From positions 19,778,001 to 19,842,000 of the forward strand of contig WHVY01000001.1 of assembly GCA_022266195.1 (NCBI GenBank): a stretch of 64,000 bases of DNA. Direction: 5' to 3'. The position numbers were made by a program, and so were the translations under genes. A model generated the notes under the pieces. It made no database searches, had not been told where the DNA came from, and worked only from the letters and a program-made list of their open reading frames with translations. This stretch comes from Tetranychus cinnabarinus. Taxonomy: Eukaryota; Arthropoda; Arachnida; Trombidiformes; Tetranychidae. Below are positions 35,801 to 48,249 of the stretch, one piece after another. The stretch's first letter is position 1; each line of letters opens with the position of its first letter.

Positions 35801-37915
35801 TGGGAGCAGGTGAACTTGAAGTTGATGTTGGTGTATAAGAATGAACTGAATTGTTTCCTTCTTCATCACCAGTGGCATTAGAAGAATTTGTTGTTTTAGT
35901 TGTTCCACTATCGAATGAAGATGTATGATTCGCAAGGGCTGCTCTACTCTTGGCCAGGTATTCTTGCATGTCATCCAATTCTAAGTCTTCATAAATATAT
36001 TCATTCTCCTCAAAATCAGGATCTTGTGAAGATTCAATATAATATTCAATGTCATCTTTAATCTTTTTAATCTGATCCACGTCCACTGTACTATTATCCA
36101 ACATTCTCATAAGAGTTTCTAACTGATTAATATGGTACCGATGTTTTTCTAACCAATTCTTTAATTCCTCATTACGATCCTGTTTTTCTTTATCATTCTT
36201 TTTCTTTTTTAAAGCAGCCATGATGGCTTCAATCTCACATTCGAATTGATCTATTTGGATCTTGAGTGCAGCTATTGAATCGGACATCCAATTTGTAATT
36301 TCATCCTTTTCTCTTTGTGCTGGATCTAATTTTTGCGCTGCTCCCAGGCCTTCTTTAGAATAAGCCTTAGTTTTGGTCTCCCTCTCTAAAACTTTAAACC
36401 TTTCCATTTGAGTCTCTATGAGTTTCCTATCGTCCAAGAGTAATCTTTTATCCTTAATCTCACTAGAGGCAATCCATGATTTAATCTGGTCTCGGAGTCT
36501 CTGTAATGAAAGGGAATAATAGAATGTTAAAATTAGTAAAAATTCATATAATATTATATAAGTTCCAATTTATAACTGCTTTATGGTCCGTCACTTGCTT
36601 CACTGTGCTTTTATCACTTAATTTTGAAGTATACACATGGCATGAAAATGACAGAAGATAATTTCATTATGCAAGAGTTTTCTAGAGGCAAATACTGCAC
36701 TATACTACAGTAAACATCACTAATACAGCTAGATATCACTGCACAATTTAATACTGCTAACAGAACGGTGCACAAGCCAGTCTAAAGAATTTTTTTGTAG
36801 CTTTCATCATTGACGAAGACCATAAAATCAATTAAAAATATTGGATGTTTTCTTGGAGATAATCAGTCTCGGACGTATTCAAATTTGATGCCAACCTGAA
36901 GCTTTTTAATTTCTTTCTTGAGATCAGCTTCATATTTTTCTTTTTGATTAGAGTTAGGGGCATTGTGAGCTTTGTGCCACAAATCCTCAAAGGTTTCCAC
37001 TCCTTCTTGAACTTTCTTATGGCATCGCTCGATCTCACCTGTACATGTAAAAGATATTAAAAAGAAACGAAGATAATAGTTAAAGATTAGATACATATGC
37101 AGAAAATGAAGCAATAGGAGAAGAAAAATGACAGTTCATGAGCATGGTTTGGCAACTGAGTTACCTATCGAAGTAGTGTATTTTGTTGAAAAGGTATAAA
37201 ACGGAAATACTATATAAATACGAAAGCAAGCTAATTGAACAATGAAGGTAAACCAAGTATCTAATTGAAAGGGGGAAATAGCAAAAAAGAGAGATGGAAA
37301 GAGTGAATGAAATGGACGCTATCCTTTATGTTGAAAAATAAGCAGGTTAACATTGTTACGTGAGCTTGCCTGACCGATCTCCAGAAGCATTGAGTATCGA
37401 GATCTTTTGCAAGCATTGACAAGTGAAACAGTATGACTATGTGTCAATTAAAGAATCTAGAACAAGAATAATGAGAACGGATAAATAGACTGATCAGAGC
37501 AATTGAAACTAAAGTTATAAAAAAGATTTAAATGAACCTAAAATGTGAGCCAAACCAGTTGACTGATGATTGAAGCAGTCAGATACCCTATTGTGTTGTG
37601 TGTCACAGGTTTTTACATGGAGAAATCACAGGGATTGTGGATACAGCCTAGCTCAAGTAAATGCATTATTAATGAAGTAGCTAGTGGCAATCTCGATGAA
37701 TAAATAGCATTTATGAATGGAGCTAAGGTAATAGAATATTAGATGGCTCAAAAGAGTGAAGGAAAAAGAGATTTTATATACACATATACAGTGAAAAGAT
37801 ACAGATCAAGAGTAAATAATGATAGAAAAAAGTAACAGCAAAAGAGACAAAAAGAAAGAGGATGAAAGAGACAAGAGATGAAAACCGTACCTTGAAGTTT
37901 TCTTCTATCGGCCAT
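32826..37915 (-). CDS. CNOT3: CCR4-NOT complex subunit 3
   Basis: Subunit of the CCR4-NOT deadenylase, which shortens mRNA poly(A) tails and links to translational repression. Eight exons on the minus strand: 37891-37915, 36896-37038, 35375-36500, 34765-34884, 33551-34421, 33224-33356, 33006-33131 and 32826-32924. All have GT-AG junctions and compatible phases, giving 880 aa (human 753). Exon 1 encodes only MADRRKLQ plus one base. The N-terminal coiled-coil Not3 domain (about 1-235) includes KYEADLKKEIKKLQ, ETQMERFKVLERETKTKAYS and DSSQDPDFEENE. A long Ser/Thr/Asn-rich linker follows, and the C-terminal NOT box covers exons 6-8 (SVEFFHRLSTETLFFIFYFM, FHTKYMMWFQRHEEP, TFEYRYLEDRELN). A diverged copy of exon 1 plus intron 1 lies at 48250-49190. 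Confidence 0.95.
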
Positions 37916-38666
37916 GTTGTTGCTAACATTTGAATGAGAGGATCACAATGGTGTTGATTAAACTTGAGATTTGGACTAATAATTGAAAAAGGCGATTAAA
38001 CAATTGTAAAATAAACTGGTGAAAACAAAAAACATACAACATTAATTCATTTTTTCTTACAAAAGAAATAAGAGAGAAAGCAGAGAAAGAAAGAGAGTGT
38101 AGGTTGGAGGGACCTTCATCATATTACGATTATTTCACTGTGAGTCTTTCCAATAATGGACTTGCAGTAATGTTAGCTTAACTGGATTCGTTAGATTAAC
38201 TTTTTTTTTAATTTTTGTAGGAAACTTTGATTTAATCAATATGAAATTTATTAACCACGTTTGCAGCTTTTTACAATTTAATTATTACATATAATTAAAA
38301 AGGCCATGAATCGCCAATTTTATATCTATCTTTCTAGTCAAGATACAAGATTTTCCTATTATGTAACTAATATAATAAGATAAAAATTGAATCATAAGTT
38401 TTCTTTTAATTTGGATTATTTTTCATTATTTCAAAAATGGTTTTTATAAGAAATTAATTTAGATGAAAAGAAATTAACATTTGAAAATTAAGATATAAAC
38501 ACAGAATGACATTTATCAGCAATTGTACATTGTTACTGTTTTTTTTCCGCAATGGTTTGAGATGCAAATTGTCCAAGCTCTCGTTAATTCACGATACTGA
38601 ATTCCAAATGAGTTGAGTTTTAATTAGATTGAAATGATGGCCGAAAAAGTATCGATCCGAGATTGC
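37916..38666. other. Intergenic, CNOT3 promoter and BCL7 3' flank
   Basis: Both neighbours are on the minus strand, so this holds the CNOT3 promoter and the BCL7 3' UTR. No further feature is seen. Confidence 0.4.
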
Positions 38667-39365
38667 TCATCCTCTATCCGATGTAACATTATCTGGAAAC
38701 TGTGCATCACTGCTATTTTCACCCAACAATGTTGATGTGGTGACGTGAGTTTTTTCTTCATGATTAGTTGAATCATCTTGACTTGTTTCAGAGAATCCGG
38801 TGACAGATTGATCATTGTTAACCAAAACATTTGACACTGATGAGAATGATGAGTTAGTGGTTGCATCGTTACGACTCAAACTGTGACTTTTGCCTTTATC
38901 TTCAATATTCTCCTTGTTATGAGTAGTTATTGATTTTCCTTTCAAGTTTTTATTTTGAGTAACCTAAAATTTCAGTAGAAACAGAGAAACAAAAACATTA
39001 GTAAATATTCGTAAAAAAGGACATTGAATAACAATAATCGATAACAAAAATTGGACATACAGTGTCATAATTAGTAACTGGTACCCATTTGAAAATTTTC
39101 ATAGAAGTATCTCCAATAGTCACCCATTTCTTTTCCCTGAAAGAATATACGATAAGAAGACATTAGGCATAGCTCAAAATAGACGGATTAAAAATACACA
39201 AATATCGAGATAAAGTGTACATAATTTTGAATATGTAAATAAGATTTAATGTCATAAAGCGTAATGTATTTACCATTTTCTAACCTTATCCTTGACAAGC
39301 ATCGCTCTTTTCATGTCATCCTTGGCCCGGCTTCGGGTATCAGCTCTTAAAGATCGTGAAATCAT
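38667..39365 (-). CDS. BCL7 family protein (SWI/SNF subunit)
   Basis: BCL7 proteins are small accessory subunits of the BAF/SWI-SNF chromatin remodeller in the nucleus. Three exons: 39274-39365 (ATG at 39365), 39061-39136 and 38667-38963. Phases 2 and 0, GT-AG junctions, 154 aa. The conserved N-terminal block spans all of exons 1-2: RSLRADTRSRAKDDMKRAM, then KVRKWEKKWVTIGDTSMKIF and KWVPVT. The C-terminal exon is Ser/Asn/Thr-rich and low in similarity, as usual in the family. The protein is shorter than vertebrate BCL7A-C (about 200-230 aa). None of the ORFs fully contains it because the first two exons are 92 and 76 bp. Confidence 0.92.
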
Positions 39366-40595
39366 GTTCAAAAATTTATCCAAACCTTAAATAACGCTTG
39401 AAAGACAAATTAAAGAGACAATAATAAACACGAAGAAAAAAATGGATCACAACAAAATCAGAAAATCTCAAAACTCTTAAATGAGATGTTGAGCTGCTTA
39501 AGCGAATGAGTTATTTTCACTTCTGCCATTCGATACTAAGAGAGGCGCAATTCAGTTCGATAATGATCAATCAAATACTCATGATTCTTGGAATAAAAAT
39601 CAGAGAATTTAATGAGAATTTTTTCACACATATTAGATGCAAGAAAATTGAAATGGTGTCTAGAAAATTGATTAAAATACAAAACAATCAAATTTTCGTG
39701 AAAATAGCCCAAGATGGCTATTTATACGTACTGATCCATTTCCTTTCCAAAAGGAGGAAAAGGCCTCGTGCTGACATCTATTGGAAACATGCTTTGGGTC
39801 ATTGATTTTTTGAATTAAATAAAAATTTTGGTTATTTTAATTGTTAATTAAAAATTGTTGACTCGGTAACCGCTGATAAGATTCGATACTTAGTTCAATT
39901 CTATCTGTGTTACTCGTTTTTCTTGGCAGAGTCGAAATCAAAATTCCAATAACATCTTCTTTGTTCTAATTCAAGATGTAATACGAATTAAGATTATAAT
40001 TATACCAAATTAGATTGACTTTTTATCCCATCCAATACTTTGTGAGATCAAAAAAGTAAGCTTGTGAGCTATGGAATTTAGATCGTCATTAAAAATTTAC
40101 AACAATCTATTGAAATTTTATGAATCTTGGGACAAAAGATTTTGGCGGTTATCGATCGAAATGCAAATTTTGCTGGTAACAGAGTGTAATTAATAAGATC
40201 CTTTCAATTCAAAACTTAATCGCTTCCAATGAGCAGTTTCCAAAATATTTGCTTAATATACATTTTCATGGATAAAATTTCATTCATCTTACTCATCAGT
40301 ATCTTTTGTTTGCCTTACAGAAATATTTGTATAGATTTTTTGGACACTGCTAGTGAGCATAACATTACAGAGATGTCTCGATGTAATGCATTGCTAACTG
40401 ATAATTTGTACTATGTTTACGTGAAGCCATATTATTTGCCTTATATCATCGAAGAAAGAAAGAACTTTATCATGAATGTTCAGTTTATTTAAAAAGGAAT
40501 GCAAATTTGTAAATAAGAAACAATCTACGACAATCAGTGAGGTGTAAATTATCGTAGTTATCATTTGTTTCATTCTTCTTTAAACATCTGATAGG
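39366..40595. other. Divergent intergenic region, no gene seen
   Basis: Between BCL7 (minus) and CRELD (plus). ORFs at 39506-39805 and 40229-40492 start with ATG but are AT-rich, lack similarity that I recognise and sit in promoter territory, so they are not called. Confidence 0.4.
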
Positions 40596-42079
40596 ATGAA
40601 AATCGAATGTTCATCATTGCTTAGATCTTTGGTTATAAATTATTTTTCATTTTTTCTACTAATTTTTTTACAAATCAACTTCATCATTACTTCAACTCCT
40701 GGACAACCTTCACCTAGTGTCAATCCTGATTCAAGTAATGTAAAAATTAATGCCAAAGTGCGTGTACTTGGACCTTGTCAGTTATGTCGTGAGGTTGTTA
40801 GATCATTTCATAGAGTAAGTTGCCTTTTCTATGTTATCTACCATTTATCTTTTCCCTTTCATCAATATCTTTCATCATTTCTTTAATATTTTACCATTTC
40901 TTTGTATTACAGGGTTTCAAGAACACTGATTACTCCAATGTTGACCATGAAGTTGCCAAATCGACCGATTTCAAAGACTCCAGCCAAAGACTTATACAAA
41001 TAAAAGAGAAACTATGCTCTGATGCGAAAAATTTTGAAGAACAGGTTTGTACTCTATTTAATATAAAACTATGTTCATCTTTATTTACTGATTGCTTTAC
41101 AATTTTCAGTGTAAAGAGTTTTCGAGCAAACATGAACAAGAAATTGACAACTGGTGGTCTGATGAACGTAAACAAGGAATAGGTCTTCATGATTATCTTT
41201 GCATAGATAAGGGAAAAGTCTGTTGCCCTGATGGAATGTTTGGACCTAATTGTTCATTTTGCCCAGGTCAGTATTTCTACACTTAGTATTCAGTCCAATC
41301 GAATTACATTATCATTTTATCCTTCTGTGTTCAGGCTTTCCAGAAGCAATTTGTAATGGCCATGGAAGCTGTAAAGGTAACGGAACACGCAAAGGGAATG
41401 GAAAATGTGTTTGTTATGTGATGTACAAAGGTGAATTATGTGAAAAATGTGCTACTGGATATTTCAAGATTTCCGAAAAAGATGGTATCGAAGAATGTGA
41501 AAAATGCGATAAATCATGTCTTGGCCAATGCCTAGGCTCTGGACCTAAAGGTTGCCATGCTTGTAAAGAGGGCTACATTTGGGACACAGATTATGGTTGT
41601 CTTGATATTGATGAATGTATTGAATCACCCAAAAATCCGTGTCAACATAATACATTTTGCGTCAACGTTGAAGGATCCTTTCAATGTTTTGGTAAGGATT
41701 ATTTGCGATTCTATCGACCATCATACAAAATTTTAATCAAAATTTCTCTATCCATTTAGAATGTGATAAAGCTTGTGATGGATGCCACGGCGATGGACCA
41801 GATAGCTGTACAAAGTGCGCCGTAGATTTTGTCATGAAAGAAGGAATTTGTGTTGATACCAAAATTCGCGATCGTGAAGTTCATCTAGAAAAATCAAGAT
41901 ATATTACTTATTTAGGGCTATGCATTGCGACTTGCATAATTTTCCAGAAAAACATTTACATCGCTTCAATCATAGGTTTATTGGTGGCTCTTTATATTAC
42001 AGCTGCTGAATATACAGTTCGAGACGCTACTAGACCATCTAATCCATTGGAAGAGGTTGCTGGTAAATTATTTGAATGA
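40596..42079 (+). CDS. CRELD: CRELD: cysteine-rich protein with EGF-like domains
   Basis: ER membrane or secretory-pathway protein of the CRELD family, implicated in protein folding and maturation in vertebrates. Five exons: 40596-40814, 40913-41044, 41110-41266, 41335-41691 and 41760-42079. Junctions GT-AG, 394 aa. Signal peptide at 1-32 or so, then CQLCREVV and the WWSDERKQGIGLHDYLC region (DUF3456-like), CCPDGMFGPNCSFCPG, EGF/laminin-type repeats (CNGHGSCKGNGTRKGNGKC, CEKCDKSCLGQC), a calcium-binding EGF starting DIDEC, and a furin-like CDKACDGCHGDGPDSCTKC. Two hydrophobic segments near the C-terminus (YLGLCIATCIIF, IASIIGLLVALYITA) make it CRELD1-like (membrane form). Confidence 0.94.
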
Positions 42080-43396
42080 AGAAAATTAATTTAATCACTT
42101 CGACGTCTACCTGTCCATTTTGTCTCTTAGTTTGAAAATTTCTCACTTTTTGATTAAGGTTTAAGACGAAAGAAATAGACATTGAATATTTGATCTTTTT
42201 AATAAATTTTTTCATTAATTTCTTGACATTATTTTTCTCTCCAATGATTTAAATTTTTTTCAGACAAAAAAAACAGCAACTCATGTGTTTGATTAAACAA
42301 CGAGTTATGATTAAATTTACTTTGAATATAATGATAATCATGAAAAATGATGATGGCAAAAATGATGCGATGTGAATTTTTTAATTCAAGTTTGATTGAT
42401 AATTCTGGAATCGATTTGTGCGTTTTTTCAACGGCTGAATCATCTTCTCTGTCCATTGATTCAGTGGAAGATATTTGTAGCAGAAGAACAAATTATATAA
42501 TATTAACAATTGATGAAGAAAAATGGAAAACTTGATAAGTAAAATTTGTGCAATTAAAATCTTGAACAATCGTAGTCAACATTTGGTTGTTTCTCGAAGG
42601 AATCAAGATATTTTCGTATATATGAAAAATTGATTACCATTCTATAAACTTTTGGATAATTATTTGATTACTGAGGAGAGACAATGTAATGATCAACCAA
42701 TAATGATACATTCATTTGGATTGATAAAAATAGCAATATGATACCAGTTAACATTGGATTTTGTTGCGTTCAAATTTAAATTGACTTGAGGTATAGAATA
42801 AAATTTTCAATTTCAAAGATAGATTTGATAAAGATGAGAGATGAGAGATGTTGATGATTGAATGAAACAAATATATGAATGGCCAACTTTGAATGGCCTC
42901 TAATTAAATATAAATAATTCATAAAAAAATATGATGGGCATAATGATCAACTGTCGTTGGCAAGGTAAATCTGGAGGTGGTTTTAAATGACTATAAGGTA
43001 CAATAAACTTAAGCTGTTTATCTTTCATCCTGATTTTCTATTAACTTCTTCCACTTTTTTCCTCCTCCTCCATCTATCATTATAACTTTTTCTTTATAAT
43101 ACAAATAAAATAGTCTATTTACCACCACCAGCATCATTATCATTCACAATCAACATCCTACATTCTTTTATGGGAATAATGAGCGAAAAGACTGTTTCTT
43201 TCAAGAGCCATCATCATCGAGTTTGATATCTTCATTTGAAAATCACAATTAAATATGGACAACAGGATCATTCACAACAACAATAACAACAAACATAGTC
43301 GTGTTGCCAGGTTGACTTTAAATTCTTGAAAATCTTGTTTCCCGAAAATCTTTTGGCTTTTCTCATAATCTACTAAACAATTATAATAGTTTGTCC
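42080..43396. other. Convergent intergenic region
   Basis: 3' flanks of CRELD (plus) and VAV (minus). AT-rich with no supported gene; the short ORFs around 42229-42569 overlap each other on both strands and are not called. Confidence 0.45.
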
Positions 43397-45856
43397 TCAA
43401 TCTTTGATTTCACTAACATAAGCAAAAGGAAAATAGCCAATCCTTTGTCCAATTTGTCCTTTCCACCAACCTTTTTCAGCTCCAGTTTTACTGAGAATAG
43501 CAATATAATCACCTCTTCGAAGCGATAATAGGTTTGCCGAGTTACCGGTGAAACTGTAAAGCGCAATTGCATAACCAATTGGAGGAACCGGCGTCAATAC
43601 TGATTTATATGGAATACCTAATTTCAAATTAAGTCCAGAAAAACTTTCAGCCAATGTTCGCTCCTCATACCAATTGACCAGCTCTTCCATTGTGTCGAAA
43701 AATTTGGACTCTGACAGGTAATATTGTCCTTCCAAGGTTTTACATATTCTCATGTGTTTAACAATACCATTACAGTTTAAACTGATAGCATAGTTTCCTC
43801 GTTGATTGGGACTAATCCGAAGTAGAAATGTTGAATTGGGCATTTTTTCCAAAACCGTTTGAGCTGTGGTTCTGTCCATTGTTCCAGCAAACCAGAGATG
43901 TTCCTCCAAATTTAAATTGACATAGTTTGGACACAATAGGTTACCATTTTTGTTATTACTGTTTCCATTATTAATGTTGTTATTGATATTATCGTTATTG
44001 GAGTTCCCATCATCACTATTATTAAAACTATTATTATTACTATGATGGTTGTGAAGGTTGGTAAAATTGTTATTATTGTTGTTGTTTATATTAGAGTTGG
44101 TTGTGGTAAGAGTTGTTGTTGTGGTAGATGTTGAATCATCAAAAGATGAAGATGATCTAGAGTGGTTACAAAGGATTGGCTGGACTTTGTCAGCGGGAAA
44201 TAATCCCTCTACACCAGTCCTAAGAAGTTCACCTTCGAGCCATTTTCCGTCATTGTTACTCACATCAGGTTTAGGATTGGTGATAAGTAAAACATCTCCG
44301 ATTTGAAAGGAAAGTTCACTTCGATTGGGTTCACCATCGAAAGATGTAATGGCTTTTACTTTGGTTTCATGGGGCCACAATAAAGTGCCATTTGTTAGTC
44401 CATGGTGTTGACCATATTTAGCGATGAAATCAACCGGTGAATGTTGTTGGAGGAAAGCTTCATCTTCACCAGAGTAAGCTGATATAACAGATGGACTACT
44501 GGAGGGTAAAGGTGGTCTTGGAGGAAGAGTTAATTCACCGCAAGATTTAACTAACGGAATACACGATTTGTGAACAGATATCTCACATATTGTACATTTG
44601 TAACCTTGAAAGAAGAGACCAGGTAACAATTTATCACAATGACCACAATTCTGAGGCTTTGGAAATGTGTAAAATATGAAAACATGATCCGTTGATCCAG
44701 TTTGACAAGCAACTGGATTCACATTATCCAAACCTTTATCAATAGCTTCAATCCATTTTCTTTTCAAATCATCACTTTTAACGTAAAAGGTGTAAGTGAA
44801 ACGAGCTTGATTGTGAACTAAGGACCAATGATGACTCCATTTGTCTTTAAAATGTTTGATTGTTCCAGTGGTGGAAGGTGAACAATCATCGACCGAAAAG
44901 TCACTCAAAATGAGAGCTTCTTTGTAACTGAATTGTTCGCCTTTCAAGGATTTACACATTAACATAACTTTGTCAAATACAAAAACATAACGACTTTTTA
45001 AACATTTTTCATCGTTAAATTTAATTTTAACCTCACCATCTCGTAACAATCTCCCATAATCTTTAAGTTCCGTGTTTTCAGGCATATCGAGATCAACAAT
45101 ATTAACTTGAATACCAGCAATAATTTGCAATGTCTCACTATCACGTTTAACTTCATTAATGTAATCTCCTATGTCAATCATTGCTTCGTACGCTTGTTGT
45201 AAACCATAATAGTCGTCATGAGATTCATGGGTATTTTTAATCAACTCCTTGAGAAACAAATGGTATTTGAGTATTCTTTGCATAGGAAGTGACAGTAAAT
45301 CCCGTAATTTAAATTTACCATCATTGGCTTCCATTTCGTGGCGAGAGACAGCTTCATGGATAACATTATGTTTAGAACAGAGTTCATCAATTAAACCCTG
45401 AGCACGAGGCAAGTTGGCACAATAATCACCATACAGAACAAACTGATCTTTCCAACTGAGAAAACAATTGCTTATTCTAAACCCATTGGATGAAGTTGAG
45501 GCTGCTTTGCACAGATCACGATGGAATCCCGAATGTATGTCAGCAAGCTCTTTAATGTGATTGAAAATTATCTTTTTATCCTTTGCGTCCAAAATTTTCT
45601 TCAATGGTCGCACGAAATGTCGTATAATCATATTCAAAGCTTCAACATAATTTTTCTCGGTTTCCACCAATTCTCGAATACAGTAGTCTCTATTTTCCAA
45701 CGGGGTCGAATCAATGATTGAAGTCTCATCTTCTTCCAAAACATCTTTACCAATCCTTAGTGTAACGTAGCACAAATCTTCATAAATATCCTCTTCATGG
45801 GTCCGGTGAGGAAATGATGGACCATTCTTACAGTTGAATGATGTAGAGTAATGCAT
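43397..45856 (-). CDS. VAV: VAV-type Rho guanine nucleotide exchange factor lacking CH domain
   Basis: Activates Rho/Rac GTPases downstream of tyrosine kinases. A single 819-aa exon. Order: acidic Tyr motif EEDIYEDLCYV (about 20-32), DH domain (about 55-235, RELVETEKNYVEALN, LPMQRILKYHLFLKEL), PH (about 255-395), C1 zinc finger (about 410-452, CGHCDKLLPGLFFQGYKC), SH3 (about 510-565), an Asn-rich linker (about 570-650), SH2 (about 660-755, FLLRISPNQRGNYAIS), and SH3 (about 760-819). Canonical Vav proteins begin with a calponin-homology domain, but here an in-frame TAA lies four codons before the ATG with no AG between, so no CH exon can splice directly in front of this start. A weak TAAG about 10 codons into the ORF is the only nearby acceptor candidate. 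Confidence 0.93.
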   Translation of the reverse strand: MHYSTSFNCKNGPSFPHRTHEEDIYEDLCYVTLRIGKDVLEEDETSIIDSTPLENRDYCIRELVETEKNYVEALNMIIRHFVRPLKKILDAKDKKIIFNHIKELADIHSGFHRDLCKAASTSSNGFRISNCFLSWKDQFVLYGDYCANLPRAQGLIDELCSKHNVIHEAVSRHEMEANDGKFKLRDLLSLPMQRILKYHLFLKELIKNTHESHDDYYGLQQAYEAMIDIGDYINEVKRDSETLQIIAGIQVNIVDLDMPENTELKDYGRLLRDGEVKIKFNDEKCLKSRYVFVFDKVMLMCKSLKGEQFSYKEALILSDFSVDDCSPSTTGTIKHFKDKWSHHWSLVHNQARFTYTFYVKSDDLKRKWIEAIDKGLDNVNPVACQTGSTDHVFIFYTFPKPQNCGHCDKLLPGLFFQGYKCTICEISVHKSCIPLVKSCGELTLPPRPPLPSSSPSVISAYSGEDEAFLQQHSPVDFIAKYGQHHGLTNGTLLWPHETKVKAITSFDGEPNRSELSFQIGDVLLITNPKPDVSNNDGKWLEGELLRTGVEGLFPADKVQPILCNHSRSSSSFDDSTSTTTTTLTTTNSNINNNNNNNFTNLHNHHSNNNSFNNSDDGNSNNDNINNNINNGNSNNKNGNLLCPNYVNLNLEEHLWFAGTMDRTTAQTVLEKMPNSTFLLRISPNQRGNYAISLNCNGIVKHMRICKTLEGQYYLSESKFFDTMEELVNWYEERTLAESFSGLNLKLGIPYKSVLTPVPPIGYAIALYSFTGNSANLLSLRRGDYIAILSKTGAEKGWWKGQIGQRIGYFPFAYVSEIKD

Positions 45857-48249
45857 TTGGAAGAGTTAAAATTGATTATCAGGAATTATTGTTGATTCAA
45901 AGAAAAAATCAACACCAAAATGGAAATGGAAGAATGTAAATCAAATAATAATGACAATTTTTTGATAATGTCAACCAATAATTGGAAAGAAATGATAATC
46001 CTTTGTTGAATGATTTTTGAGAATGTTTGATTAAAACTAAAAGGAATGGTCTTGGTGATGATAATGATTGTTTTGTTTGACACTTATTGATGGTTGATTT
46101 GCTTTAATTCAACTTTTCCTGGACCAAAAGTGAACCGGTAGATACCAGAAGAGATAGATGTTGATAAGAGTACAATTTTTCAGCCTTCCTTTTCAACCTT
46201 TCATTAACTGTTTTCTGTGAACTTGCTTGGTATTTCCTGAGGTCGATCAAATTTGCTAGCTTAAAACACAGATAAATTGATGAAGTGCTGAAAAGAAAAA
46301 CAAAGAAGAAATAAGTTTCCAAGTTGAGCAAGAGAAGAAAGTGAGAGAGAAAGAGAAAGAAAAATTTTTTAAAAAAAAAAGTTTTTGGAGGAAATCAGTC
46401 AACCAAATGACAATACAGGAAAGGAGTTCAAGGTAGCCAGAAAAGGAGATAAAAAATGAAGTTGATGATCACCTTTAATGAATGGGGAGAGCCAAAGAAC
46501 TCCGGATAATACCTCAAGCCACCGTTATGTGTATGGACCATCGAGCACAGTTAAGATGATGCTTCCTGTAACCAGAAGAATAAAAGAAACAAAATAAGAA
46601 TGTCAATCAACAGATGATTTAAACTTTTTGTTGTCTAACAAATAATAAAATTGCATCAAGCGTAAGGGTGAGGAAAGGAAAGACACACACAAAAACAAAG
46701 ACTCAATCAACAAGTAAACTTAGAAAGCAAAATTGTTCATTGAATGATGGATGAAGTTCAGCGTGTATTAAAAACGCTCACACATATGAATTACTGGTGT
46801 GGGAAGGATGAAAGGATCAAGAAGGTTTTCTGAGTCGCTTTCAAGTAATAAACTTGAGACACTTTGATCATCACGTTTTTGAAATAATTGACAATATTTA
46901 AGCAAGATGTTAGCCCATAGAAGTCAAAGTAAAGAGGATGAGACAAAGAGTTCAAATGTTGCAAGAAAATCGCCATCATCTGCATTTCTTCTTGGCGTCA
47001 AATGGACTTACAAACTCAAAAGGGGTTGTCTATCAATTGAACCAAATTATTTCAACCTTAACTGCAGCAAACTGATGCAAAGACTGATTCAATTGTTGAA
47101 TTTGATTAGTTCTTGGGGCTCAATTTTAGAGGAGCAATTGAGCTTCTGAGAAGCTGAAATTTACAAATTGGTTTTTAGCCAGAATTTAGTTTGAGCCTGG
47201 AAATCAATTGATTCACACCAAAACTTGACCTACCCTAAGCTAATCAATTTGAGTCACTTAATACACAATTTAATTTAATATGAACCTGTTGTTCAGCCTG
47301 GCAGAAAATAAAGACATTGATTAATTAATCATATGTTCACACAAAGTGATCATTGATTTGCATACTTTGAGGCTGCAAATTATGGTTCAACTTGTCTAAG
47401 TTAATTATTGTTTGAAAAATGTCAGTCAAATATTGAAAAGTCGTCTAAACTTAAATTAGAAAACGTTGAACTCATGTTCATTAGTTGTACATTAATCAGA
47501 TGGTAAATAAGTTCATGAATGCATTGAATTGATTCACAAGGAAAGTGTGAAATAGATTAAGCTTAAATTTTCAGCTGAAAACCAAAGTCTCTCAAAGTAC
47601 GGTGAGAGTTTCATAGCAAAAAAAAGTGAATAGGGAAACTTTCCATTAGTTTATTGATATGATGATGATTTTGACAACACAAGGCGAATTAAAATTAGGT
47701 CAAAGGTAATTAAAATACAAGTTAAACAAGTAAGAAGAGATTAATTACTAGAAACATTGAAATGATAATTTATCTAACAGTTAGTAGTCTGGTCATTGTC
47801 ATGTCAAGATTCATAATAATTCAATTGTAAATGTAAAGAATGGCAAAAATATTAAAAGCTGTTTACTAACAAATCAATTGAAATTTGTTTTATTGATAAA
47901 TGTTAATATTATTGATGATCACAAACATGGTAAAAGTTCAAGATTGTTAGTTAAGTAGTCTTTAGCTAAATAGAGTCACAAATTGATTGTATCTGTCCCA
48001 AAAAAGTTATTCAGCAACTGTATACAGCAAATCAAGGTTTTCAATTTTCATTTTTTTCTTCTTATAATGCCAATCATACATGATTTTTTTCCTTTTTTTA
48101 ATTAACCTTAAAGACGATTACACAAAAAAAAACTTCAACAAAAAACGCGAATTTCTGCGAAAAGTATTTCTAATAAAGATAGTAAGTGGAGCTAATTTTT
48201 TCAATCAAAACAGCTCTTCTTGGTTGAAGTTATGAATATGAAAAGGTTA
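45857..48249. other. VAV upstream region, no gene seen
   Basis: About 2.4 kb of AT-rich sequence expected to carry the VAV promoter. The minus-strand frame at 46104-46331 has only a TTG start and no recognisable similarity. No CH-domain exon could be found. Confidence 0.4.

Noticed and set aside
46104..46331. Minus-strand ORF upstream of VAV with a hydrophobic start
   Set aside because: The first codon is TTG and no ATG or acceptor supports it; not a CH domain.
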